Below, piece after piece: positions 17,090-25,068 of a stretch of DNA of 53,470 nucleotides; positions within the stretch are counted from its first letter, which is position 1; the number at the start of each line of letters is the position of its first letter. Position numbers and translations under genes: made by a program. This DNA is from Fusibacter sp. 3D3 (GTDB taxonomy: Bacteria > Bacillota > Clostridia > Peptostreptococcales > Acidaminobacteraceae): the NCBI RefSeq assembly GCF_001748365.1, contig NZ_BDHH01000001.1:181811-235280 (forward strand), written 5' to 3'. A model generated the notes under the pieces. The model made no database searches and had not been told where the DNA came from. It worked only from the letters and a program-made list of their open reading frames with translations.

Positions 17090-17422
17090 TCATATAAAAT
17101 CTGCCCGCATTGGCGTAAAGATATCTAAAAGAATCCCAGCTTTAAGACACACACAACCATGGATAACCGCATCCGTCTTAAGCATAGAATCGCCTGCTTG
17201 AACAACCTTTTTTACACCCTCAATTTCAAACTCAAATTCGCCACTGATAACATAAGTAATTTGAGTATGAGGATGAGAATGAAGACTGCCAACGGCACCT
17301 TCCTCAAATTTATTTTCAACACACATAAGGCCATCATTATAGGCTAAGACACGTCTCTCCACACCTTCTGTCGCTTTAAACGGCTCTATTTCACTATGAA
17401 ATACCCACCTTTTATCTTTCAT
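17090..17422 (-). CDS. kdgF: KdgF-like cupin (uronate linearisation)
   Basis: This 110-residue single-domain cupin has metal ligands in HSHPHTQITYV near residue 48 and a distal His in TDAVIHGC near 88. The wording YVISGEFEFEIEGVKKVV and the terminal FTPMRADF match KdgF proteins, which open unsaturated monouronates to 5-keto-4-deoxyuronate. It is last in the uronate operon, 69 bp after uxuB, which supports this role. The transported substrate could therefore be oligouronide-derived. A broken second copy lies at 24949-25068. Confidence 0.8.
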   Translation of the reverse strand: MKDKRWVFHSEIEPFKATEGVERRVLAYNDGLMCVENKFEEGAVGSLHSHPHTQITYVISGEFEFEIEGVKKVVQAGDSMLKTDAVIHGCVCLKAGILLDIFTPMRADFI

Positions 17423-17491
17423 CCCTTATCATCCCTTCTGAGTTCTCATCTTATTCCTCTAAAAAATTATAACGGCTTCACACCAATGTGG

Positions 17492-19102
17492 CTATATATA
17501 TTTTTTTAAAGTTTCTCTAACGGCACCTTTTCCAGAAACCATTTCTCTAAAGTAGCCTTCTACAAGCTCTCCAAGACCAACTTCATAAAGGTCTATACCG
17601 AAAATACTTGCATTAGATAAAATAGGTTTTAGTGACCCATGAAATGAGCCTTGATCGCCCAGTTTAATCAATGAGATATGAGCAGTCACGTCTTCAAGAA
17701 GTGGGTCAGAACTCAGTGGCATTTCATTGCCAAAATCATCAACCCCCATCAAGTATCGGCACCATCCCGCAAACACAAGTGGTATCAATTTTAAATCTTT
17801 TATGCTCAAGGACTCGCTTTTAATATAGGCTTTAATGGTTTCTCCAAATCGAATGCCTAACTTTTGTGAAGTATCTGTGGCAATTCTTTGCGGTGTATCA
17901 GGCATAAATGGATTTGGTATCCTTACATTGAGCACTTCATCAATAAATTGTTTTGGATCAATAATGCCTGGATTAACCACAACAGGCAATCCTTCTACAT
18001 AGCCAATTTGATCTACTAACGCTCTTAATTCAGAGTCCTTCATTTCTTCTGACACCAATTTAAAATCTAACAAACACCCAAATATAGCAAGTGTCGTATG
18101 AAGCGGATTAAGGCAAGTACAGACCTTCATTTTTTCCACTTTATCTACGGTTTCTCTGTCCGTGAAAATCACACCACCAACCTCAAGATTTGGTCTACCG
18201 TTTGGAAATTGATCTTCAATGACTAAGTACTCCATCTCCTCAGCATTTACAAAAGGCGCTACAAAAGTATTTTTGCTTGTCACAACATCCTCAACATCTT
18301 CGAATCCATCTTTTAAGAGCATTGCTCTGACGCTTTGATCTGGCCTTGGCGTGATTTTATCAATCATACTCCAAGGGAAACCCACTGATTTAGGATCGTT
18401 AACATAGGTTTCAAATCCACTTTCAGCAAATCCCTTCTCCACCCATTTTTGAGCAAATGTATGAACTGCATTATATAATTTTGTGCCATTGTGTGCCATA
18501 TTATCCATACTTACCAGTGCAATAGGGGCTTTATCACATAAATAGCGTTCATAAAGTAACGCAACCAACTTACCTATATAGCTTATAGGCGCTTTAGGTC
18601 CATTACTGAAATCTTGGGCCACTGATGTGACATAATCGCCTTTTGAATCCACCAAACTATAACCCTTTTCTGTTATTGTAAAGCTCACCATTTGAAGCGA
18701 TTTATTGGTGAAAATCGCTTTTAACCGATGCCACTGCGCTGTGTTTTGGGTATCTACGATTAAGGATTCTACAATGCTGCCAACTACTGTTTTTTCTATG
18801 CTACCATCTGACTTCAGCGTCACAAGGACACTTAAGTTATCATGAGGTTTATACATCTTATCGACAATTTCATAATCAAACCCCTCTGCTACAATGATGC
18901 CTTTGTCACTTTTACCTTGGTTTAATATATTTTGCTGAACATTTGCAGTAAAAGCCCTAAAAATATTGCCTGCACCAAAGTGAATCCAAACTGGGTTTGC
19001 AATCGTATTTACCTTAACTTTTTCTATATCAAACTTTGGGAGGTTAAATCCAGCACGTTGCCAAATCTCCCGATCTGCTAAATTCTCTAGGTCCAATTTC
19101 AT
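17492..19102 (-). CDS. uxuB: Mannitol-dehydrogenase-family oxidoreductase, probably fructuronate reductase
   Basis: This 536-residue enzyme of the polyol/uronate long-chain dehydrogenase family carries the NAD motif HFGAGNIFRAF near residue 42 and the active-site phrase CLNPLHTTLAIFG near 333. Next to mannonate dehydratase it most likely interconverts D-fructuronate and D-mannonate using NADH. The start is taken at ATG 19102, where GAGG lies 8 nt upstream; the GTG at 19111 overlaps the ribosome site. It is 51 bp downstream of uxuA in one operon. A mannitol or altronate role is less likely in this context. Confidence 0.88.
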   Translation of the reverse strand: MKLDLENLADREIWQRAGFNLPKFDIEKVKVNTIANPVWIHFGAGNIFRAFTANVQQNILNQGKSDKGIIVAEGFDYEIVDKMYKPHDNLSVLVTLKSDGSIEKTVVGSIVESLIVDTQNTAQWHRLKAIFTNKSLQMVSFTITEKGYSLVDSKGDYVTSVAQDFSNGPKAPISYIGKLVALLYERYLCDKAPIALVSMDNMAHNGTKLYNAVHTFAQKWVEKGFAESGFETYVNDPKSVGFPWSMIDKITPRPDQSVRAMLLKDGFEDVEDVVTSKNTFVAPFVNAEEMEYLVIEDQFPNGRPNLEVGGVIFTDRETVDKVEKMKVCTCLNPLHTTLAIFGCLLDFKLVSEEMKDSELRALVDQIGYVEGLPVVVNPGIIDPKQFIDEVLNVRIPNPFMPDTPQRIATDTSQKLGIRFGETIKAYIKSESLSIKDLKLIPLVFAGWCRYLMGVDDFGNEMPLSSDPLLEDVTAHISLIKLGDQGSFHGSLKPILSNASIFGIDLYEVGLGELVEGYFREMVSGKGAVRETLKKYI

Positions 19103-19153
19103 TTCATCCACCTCTTTCCAAAGTTATATGCTGACCTCGTTATGAATCCATAT

Positions 19154-20230
19154 CTACAAAATTGACTTCGATGACTTTTCTATCGCTTCCCATAACCCGT
19201 TGAGATACGTCGCTCCAAGTGCTCTATCATAGAGCCCATAACCCGGCATTGATTTTTCACCCCAAATCATTCTGCCATGATCGGGTCTTATAGGACCAGT
19301 CATAGCAATTTCATAAAATGCTTTCATAATTTCAAACATGTCCAGCGAACCATCGGAAGACAAATGCGCAGCTTCATCAAACTTCCTTGGACCTAGATGA
19401 ATTAGATTTCTCATATGTCCAAAGTGGATTCTACCCTTGAAACTTCTAATCATATCTGGAATATCATTAAGAGGATTAGAGCCTAAAGATCCTGTACAGA
19501 GTGTAAGACCATTATTCTTTATCGGAACTGCATCGAGGAGTCTTTGAATGTTCTCTTTGTTATTTATAATTCTAGGAAGACCAAAAACCTTCCATGCTGG
19601 ATCATCCATGTGAATTGCCATCTTGATGTCATATTGCTCGCAGGTTGGCATAATTGCTTTTAAGAAATATACCAGATTTTGAAATAATTTTTCCTCGTCA
19701 ACTTCACTGTACATCTCAAATAATTCTTTTACACGCGTTAGTCTCTCTGGTTCCCATCCCGGCAAAATAAATCCACCTGAGCTATGTTCCATTTCATCAA
19801 ACATCTTGGATGGATCAATCTTATCAATGATGTCCTGATCATATGAAAGCACTGTGGAACCATCAGCTCTCACTTTTGAAAGATCCGATCTTGTCCAGTC
19901 AAATATGGGCATGAAATTGTAACAAACTAAATCAATGCCCTCCTTACCTAAGTGCTCAAGTGTTTCTATATAATTTGCTATATAAGCATCTCTTGTTTCA
20001 AGACCGATCTTAATATCATCATGGATATTAACACTTTCAATACCGCTGACTTCAAGACCTGCAGCTTCTACCTCTGCTTTCATAGCTTTAATTGCCTCTA
20101 CAGACCATACTTCACCTGGTTTTGTGTCGTAAAGTGTCGTAATAACGCCAACACATCCTGGGATCTGTCTAATTTGTTCCAAAGTTACGGTATCATATTT
20201 ACTACCAAACCATCTTAATGTCATTTTCAC
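19154..20230 (-). CDS. uxuA: Mannonate dehydratase
   Basis: The 358 residues start MKMTLRWFGSKYDTVTLEQI and continue IRQIPGCVGVITTLYD, the standard UxuA opening. VCYNFMPIFDWTRSDL, MAIHMDDPAW and NGLTLCTGSLGS supply the metal and substrate residues of this TIM-barrel dehydratase. It converts D-mannonate to 2-keto-3-deoxygluconate. The GTG at 20230 is chosen because GGGAGGAAG lies just upstream and the upstream extension is not family-like. It is 47 bp downstream of dctM. Kinase and aldolase for the product are not in the window. Confidence 0.95.
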   Translation of the reverse strand: MKMTLRWFGSKYDTVTLEQIRQIPGCVGVITTLYDTKPGEVWSVEAIKAMKAEVEAAGLEVSGIESVNIHDDIKIGLETRDAYIANYIETLEHLGKEGIDLVCYNFMPIFDWTRSDLSKVRADGSTVLSYDQDIIDKIDPSKMFDEMEHSSGGFILPGWEPERLTRVKELFEMYSEVDEEKLFQNLVYFLKAIMPTCEQYDIKMAIHMDDPAWKVFGLPRIINNKENIQRLLDAVPIKNNGLTLCTGSLGSNPLNDIPDMIRSFKGRIHFGHMRNLIHLGPRKFDEAAHLSSDGSLDMFEIMKAFYEIAMTGPIRPDHGRMIWGEKSMPGYGLYDRALGATYLNGLWEAIEKSSKSIL

Positions 20231-20277
20231 GCTTTCTTCCTCCCTTATACTTTCATCCTCTAAAATAGGTTGCATTT

Positions 20278-21570
20278 TTATCTAAACAAAGATGGTAACC
20301 ATAAACTAATCGCAGGTACAAAAGTAATCAACATCAATGTAATGATCATACAAATATAAAAAGGGAGAGTTGCTTTTACAAGGCGCTCCATTTTTACTTT
20401 CCCAACTGCAGAACCAATAAAGAGTACAGAGCCAACAGGTGGTGTTAAAAGACCTATACCACAGTTTAAGATCACGATAATACCAAATTGAATTGGATCG
20501 ATACCAATAGAAGTTGCAATCGGCAACAAAATTGGTGTCGCAATTAAAATAATCGGAGCCATATCCATAATACAGCCAAGGATTAAAAGAATAAGATTGA
20601 GAAGAAGTGCTAAAATAATCGGATTATCTGTAAAATTTGTGATGGCATTTGCCGCCAGTGCTGGCACATGAAGACGCGTTAACAAATAGCCAAATATACT
20701 GGATGTTGCAATCAATATAAGAACGATAGAGAGTGTATCAATGCAGTACTCAAGTACCTTCCAAACGCCTTTCCAGGTAAGGCCTTTATAAATGAATACA
20801 CTTACGAATAAGCTATAAATAACTGCAATTGCAGCTGATTCAGTAGCTGTAAATTTACCACCTACAACTCCCACAACAACAATCATAATTGCCGCCAGTG
20901 CCCAAAATGATCTAAAGAGTTGTTTAAACAAGGTAATCAAATTAAAGGCTTCACCTTTTGGATAATTTCTTTTAACCGAAATAATATATGAACCAATCAT
21001 AAGAGAGATTGCAAGAATCGCTGCTGGCATATATCCCGCAAGAAAAAGACTTCCCACAGAAATACCACCTGCAGTGGTTGCATATATGATCATATTATGA
21101 CTTGGAGGTACTAAAAGCCCTTCAACAGATGACGTAATCGTAACTGCTGTTGAAAAATCATCATCATACCCTTGCTCAACCATCATTGGAATCAAAATGC
21201 TCCCCAGTGATGCTGTATCCGCTGCTGCAGAACCAGAAATACCACCAAAGAAATATGAGGCAACGATGTTCACCATCGCCATGCCACCACGCATCCATCC
21301 AACACAAGCCCTTGCCAGTGCAATCAATTTTTCAGAAATACCACCGCTTCCCATGATGACACCCATCGTGATAAAGAAAGGAACTGCCATAAGACTGAAC
21401 GAACTGATCCCCTTTACCATCTGTTGAACGATGGTCGTAAGCGGAAGCCCCTGATATAAAAGTGTGAACAAAGATGAGAGTGCCACTGCATAAGCAATAG
21501 GGAATCTTAAAAAGATCATTATAAAAAAGCTCCCTATTAAAATTAATATCGCCATACTTTCTGGACTCAT
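20278..21570 (-). CDS. dctM: TRAP transporter large permease DctM
   Basis: This 430-residue protein has about 12 membrane segments. It opens MAILILIGSFFIMIFLRFPI and contains FFGGISGSAAADTASLGSIL and GLLTPPVGSVLFIG, the DctM hallmarks. It is the sodium-driven translocation subunit. It overlaps the dctQ stop by one base. Co-operonic uxuA, uxuB and the KdgF-like cupin indicate hexuronate or unsaturated-uronate import, not C4-dicarboxylates. Confidence 0.95.
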   Translation of the reverse strand: MSPESMAILILIGSFFIMIFLRFPIAYAVALSSLFTLLYQGLPLTTIVQQMVKGISSFSLMAVPFFITMGVIMGSGGISEKLIALARACVGWMRGGMAMVNIVASYFFGGISGSAAADTASLGSILIPMMVEQGYDDDFSTAVTITSSVEGLLVPPSHNMIIYATTAGGISVGSLFLAGYMPAAILAISLMIGSYIISVKRNYPKGEAFNLITLFKQLFRSFWALAAIMIVVVGVVGGKFTATESAAIAVIYSLFVSVFIYKGLTWKGVWKVLEYCIDTLSIVLILIATSSIFGYLLTRLHVPALAANAITNFTDNPIILALLLNLILLILGCIMDMAPIILIATPILLPIATSIGIDPIQFGIIVILNCGIGLLTPPVGSVLFIGSAVGKVKMERLVKATLPFYICMIITLMLITFVPAISLWLPSLFR

Positions 21571-22094
21571 CAGATCGCCCCCTCTTTCACAAAAATACTT
21601 TTAATATGATTGTACAGTATCTCAATTTCAAAAATAAGCATGGCCACTCCAGCCACCGGAACAGGAAAATACATCCAAAATCTCGAAACACTCGGCATGC
21701 TCACATAAGATCCCTTTGAACCTATTTGCATGGCATATTTCCAACCTACAACGATCATAATAACTGCAAGTGCTAAAACTGCAAAATCAGAAATAATATC
21801 TGAAACTAAGAGCAATCTCTTCGGTATAAATCGATCAAATGCAGTCATACGAATATGTGTATTTTTACGGATTGCAAGAGCTGCTGATAGTACGGCCATA
21901 TACACCATACACGTCAAAACAACTTCCTCGCTCCATGATGGATCTGGAATAAATGAAACATACCTGCCGGTTACTGCCATAGTCGTGATGAGAATATCCA
22001 CAACCAGAAGCAACTTACATAAAAATAGTACGATCTTATAAGCCACATCATATGCCGGTTTAATTTTATCTATTCTATCAAATATTTTTGGCAT
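21570..22094 (-). CDS. dctQ: TRAP transporter small permease DctQ
   Basis: This 174-residue protein has four membrane segments. The motif PDPSWSEEVVLTCMVYMAVL, followed by SAALAIRKNTHIRM, is typical of DctQ subunits. It pairs with DctM to form the membrane complex that takes substrate from DctP. AAAGGGGGAGAT precedes the ATG. It lies downstream of a hairpin that separates it from dctP, so it is probably made in smaller amounts than the binding protein. Confidence 0.93.
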   Translation of the reverse strand: MPKIFDRIDKIKPAYDVAYKIVLFLCKLLLVVDILITTMAVTGRYVSFIPDPSWSEEVVLTCMVYMAVLSAALAIRKNTHIRMTAFDRFIPKRLLLVSDIISDFAVLALAVIMIVVGWKYAMQIGSKGSYVSMPSVSRFWMYFPVPVAGVAMLIFEIEILYNHIKSIFVKEGAI

Positions 22095-22134
22095 ATCTTA
22101 TCTCCCCCTTTTTTTATAATAGCGAATGCTCTAT

Positions 22135-22174
22135 AAAAAATTAGACACAGAGGTAGTACCTCCTCTGTGTCTAA
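22135..22174 (-). terminator. Intercistronic terminator between dctP and dctQ
   Basis: TTAGACACAGAGG (22141-22153) pairs perfectly with 22162-22174, and the minus strand reads TTTTTT straight after the stem. It sits inside the operon, so partial read-through would favour DctP over DctQM. Confidence 0.85.
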
Positions 22175-22199
22175 AATACGCATTAAATGAACTCTAATC

Positions 22200-23276
22200 T
22201 TATTTCATATCCAAAATTTGTTGGTAAAGCTCTGCATTGTCAGCAGTTGATTTTTCAATAATGTCTTTACAAGCATCTTGCCAAGGTGCTTTGTCTTGAA
22301 CATCAACAATAGTAACACCTGAAGCCTTTAATTCTTCTAACACTTTGTTTTCAGCATCTTCTGAAATTTTTCGGTTAAACTCTGATGCATATTTACCAGC
22401 TTCTGTTAAAATTGCTTGTTGATCAGCCGTAAGACTATCCCAAGCTTCATCTGTAATGATTACTTGAATTGCGCCAAGTGTATGACCATCAAGAATCATA
22501 TTAGGTGCTACTTCAGGAAATGCATTTGACTTGTAATTAGCAATTGGTTGCTCTGCAGCATCTACAACACCTGTTTGTAATGCAGAATAGAGTTCGCCAA
22601 ACGATACAACTGTAGGTGATGCCCCAAGACCTTCAACCATTCCGTTCATAACTGGATCATTTGATACTCTAATTTTTAAGCCTTTTAGATCTGCCATACT
22701 GTTAAGTGGTTTTGCTGAGAAGAAATGACGGAATCCTTCTTCTCCATAAAATAAACCTCTTACACCGCTGCCATTTTCATGTGGTTCTAATAGAAATACA
22801 GGTGCTAAATCTGAAGTTGCAAAATTCCAGAAATGCTCACGATTTGCAAAAGTATAAGGAATAGAAAGCAATTTTGATTTTTCACCACCATAGCTTGTTA
22901 ATGCGAATGCAGAGATACGTGACATATCAATCGTACCACCACCACCTAGCATTGTATCTAGGACATCGTTTTCAGATCCCAAAACACCACTTGGTTGAAT
23001 ATCGATCTTGATCATGCCATTAGAAAGTTCTTCAACTTTTTCTTTAAATGCACTATCGGTTTGACCAACGATTGTATCTAGTGGATTCACTTCTGCGAAA
23101 ACAAAAGTAATCGCCTCTGCTGCTGGTTCAACAGCTGCAGGTTCAGTTGCTGCTGGTGTCACTTCTGGTGCTGGTGCTGCCTCTGGTGTAGGCGTCTTAG
23201 CACCACAACCTGCTAGCGTTGCCACAATTAGCACGAGCACTAAACTTAGTGATAATAATCTTAAACTCTTCTTCAT
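22200..23276 (-). CDS. dctP: TRAP transporter substrate-binding lipoprotein DctP
   Basis: This 358-residue protein has a lipoprotein signal ending in TLAGCG, then a low-complexity Ala/Pro/Glu linker (about 26-56), then the DctP fold. The carboxylate-binding Arg lies in KGLKIRVSNDPV near residue 201, and GELYSALQTGVVDAAEQP follows, as in uronate and C4 binders. Anchoring by lipid replaces the free periplasmic form of Gram-negatives. GGAGGGGAC precedes the ATG, and the same AGGGGACAAAAAT string occurs again about 80 nt upstream. Substrate inferred: glucuronate, galacturonate or an unsaturated uronate. Confidence 0.93.
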   Translation of the reverse strand: MKKSLRLLSLSLVLVLIVATLAGCGAKTPTPEAAPAPEVTPAATEPAAVEPAAEAITFVFAEVNPLDTIVGQTDSAFKEKVEELSNGMIKIDIQPSGVLGSENDVLDTMLGGGGTIDMSRISAFALTSYGGEKSKLLSIPYTFANREHFWNFATSDLAPVFLLEPHENGSGVRGLFYGEEGFRHFFSAKPLNSMADLKGLKIRVSNDPVMNGMVEGLGASPTVVSFGELYSALQTGVVDAAEQPIANYKSNAFPEVAPNMILDGHTLGAIQVIITDEAWDSLTADQQAILTEAGKYASEFNRKISEDAENKVLEELKASGVTIVDVQDKAPWQDACKDIIEKSTADNAELYQQILDMK

Positions 23277-23306
23277 TTTTGTCCCCTCCTATAATCTTCA
23301 CTTGCT

Positions 23307-23321
23307 ATTTGCATTGCAAAT
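23307..23321. promoter_or_regulatory. 15-bp palindrome upstream of dctP, candidate GntR operator
   Basis: ATTTGCATTGCAAAT is a perfect odd-centred palindrome 31 nt before the dctP start, in the gap between dctP and the GntR gene. The position fits an operator that blocks dctP transcription. No experiment or known site supports it. Confidence 0.4.
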
Positions 23322-23404
23322 ATTTCCTAAATAATCTTTATATTTTTGTCCCCTCATTCAAGAAATTTTGCATTAATGCCAACACTTTCATCAAAAAATA
23401 GAAC

Positions 23405-24088
23405 TTACTTGAAATATTCTGGGTACTTTTCCTTTAACTCCACCTGTTCAAATACAAGTTTCTTAACATGATTGCTAATAACCTCTTGTCCCATTTTTTC
23501 ATCCTGATTTATAATACTGTCCAAAATCTGAACATGTTGTTCAACGATACTTTTCCAGATTGCATCTGAAAAAAAGGTAAGTACACGTACACGCTTGTAT
23601 TCTGAATTTATTTGCTCAATAAACGACCACAATCTTGCCTTGTTACAACCTGCAAATATAGTCTTATGAAACTCTTCGTCTAATTGAAGAAATTTAAAGA
23701 AAGATTTTTGTTCTATGAGCTTTTTTTGCATATTAATATTTGCCTTAAGAACCTCAATCAATTCCAACGGAAATTTATCCGTGGCAATCTTGAGAACAGA
23801 TTTCTCTAAACTCTCACGAATAAACCGAACGTCTTCAACAATATCTAGATCAATAAAAGCAATATAAGTGCCTCTTTGTGGAACAATGTTCAGTAATCCC
23901 TCTTTAGACAATTTTATAAAAGCTTCTCTAACAGGCGTTCTACTCACATTAAATAAATCTGAAATTTCTTTTTCACTGATCTTGTTCCCCGGCGCTAACT
24001 TAAAACTGATGATATTGGTCTTGATCGTTTCATAGACATAATCACCGACTGTAAGGCCATCTCTTAATGCTTCTATTTCTAAATTCAT
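23405..24088 (-). CDS. GntR-family regulator (FadR/UxuR-like subgroup)
   Basis: The 227 residues have an N-terminal winged helix KISEKEISDLFNVSRTPVRE, then AFIKLSKEGLLNIVPQRGTY. An all-helical FCD-type ligand domain with His-rich positions (EEFHKTIFAGC, VEQHVQIL) follows. This group senses small carboxylates such as uronates. It is the first gene of the uronate cluster and on the same strand as dctP, so it probably represses the cluster until a uronate intermediate binds. A short palindrome TACCATGGTA at 24142-24151 lies upstream and may serve autoregulation. Confidence 0.9.
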   Translation of the reverse strand: MNLEIEALRDGLTVGDYVYETIKTNIISFKLAPGNKISEKEISDLFNVSRTPVREAFIKLSKEGLLNIVPQRGTYIAFIDLDIVEDVRFIRESLEKSVLKIATDKFPLELIEVLKANINMQKKLIEQKSFFKFLQLDEEFHKTIFAGCNKARLWSFIEQINSEYKRVRVLTFFSDAIWKSIVEQHVQILDSIINQDEKMGQEVISNHVKKLVFEQVELKEKYPEYFK

Positions 24089-24392
24089 CTATTCACTTCC
24101 TTAAAAAATTGATTCATGTTTAGATTTTAGTACTAACATACTACCATGGTACTCCAAAAAATTATGAATGTCAATCCTAATTGCTCTCTTACTGCAGTCA
24201 TCTTATTTTCAAGTTTTTGAACACCTTTAATAAGAAATGCTGTAGCTGTTGGCATGTAAAGATCTATTGACGTATTACAAAATTATGTATAAATGGGTGT
24301 TTTAGTTACAACGACTGACAAGTCTTCAAAGCTGATACAAAGATAAAATTGCAAAACCATCATGAGTATGAATACTAGGACCGAAACGTTTG
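24089..24392. other. Upstream region of the GntR gene and decayed sequence
   Basis: Holds the likely promoter region of the GntR gene with a TACCATGGTA palindrome (24142-24151). The remainder (about 24160-24390) is AT-rich and probably part of the degraded transposase. No intact gene is present. Confidence 0.4.
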
Positions 24393-24536
24393 ATCCTGAA
24401 GTCCCGCAGAATTATCGCTATCAAATCGCATAGCCTTGAAGGTAAATTATTCGTCCAATTTATTGCTCTCATCTTTATGTCCTACATCAAAAAAGCGATG
24501 GATACCGCAAATCTGTTCATAGCCCATTGCTTTTAA
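24393..24536 (+). pseudogene. Transposase remnant, C-terminal end (IS1634/IS4-like)
   Basis: The plus strand from 24393 to the TAA at 24534 translates to 47 residues. They include HSLEGKLFVQFIALIFMSYI and KKAMDT, the typical C-terminal end of IS1634-type DDE transposases, where EGKLFVQFIALI is strongly conserved. Upstream sequence shows no continuous frame. It marks an old IS insertion in this decayed interval. Confidence 0.6.
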
Positions 24537-24579
24537 ATAAGGCTGTGCACAAGGATAGCCGCTTCATCCCTTTTTTTAA

Positions 24580-24831
24580 TAGATTACAGTCTTTTATACC
24601 TTCATCTAAATGATCTATAATCGCTTTAAAGTGGTTTACCATAATCAGTCATTCTGGTGTTATTTGAATTTCTTTATTGTTTCGTATAAACAATTCTAAT
24701 CCTAACGCTTCCTCGAGTAATCGAATTTGTCTACTGACATTTGGTTGAGTCATATAAAATTCTTTTGCAACTTTAGTGAAATTTAAATACTTTGCTGCTT
24801 TTAAAAAAATTCTCACCTGTTGAAAATTCAT
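24580..24831 (-). pseudogene. LysR-family regulator remnant, HTH only
   Basis: An ATG at 24831 with GAGGTG upstream opens 60 residues of a LysR helix-turn-helix (FTKVAKEFYMTQPNVSRQIR, then LLEEALGLELF). The frame stops at 24649, right after TPE, where an intact LysR continues with TPEG. A neighbouring frame then reads AIIDHLDEGIKDCNLLKKGM, the linker helix of such proteins, so a frameshift is likely. The effector domain is missing. Sequence between 24540 and 24580 contains an unrelated short fragment I could not name. Confidence 0.65.
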
Positions 24832-24948
24832 GAAACACCTCTAAAAAACATTATGTTTATACTCTGTATTACTTTGGATATCTCAAAGAAAAGCGACAAA
24901 ATTCCACTCATTTTGTCGCCTTTCTAAAATCCCCTATAATGATACTTT

Positions 24949-25068
24949 TCAAATAAAATCTTCACGCATTGGCGAAAAAAGTTCAAGGCATACCCCACTT
25001 TAAGACATACACAGCCATGAATCACCGCATCTGTCTTTAACATTGTATCTGCATCTAAGTGTTTTTTT
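24949..25068 (-). pseudogene. Second kdgF-like cupin, C-terminal fragment with frameshift
   Basis: The minus strand reads DTMLKTDAVIHGCVCLK, almost identical to residues 77-94 of the cupin at 17090-17422. It then needs a one-base shift at the GGGG near 24992 to continue CLELFSPMREDFI and stop at 24949. The N-terminal three quarters are absent, and its left part overlaps the end of the AAA gene. It indicates a former duplicate of the uronate cupin, cut by rearrangement. Confidence 0.75.
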
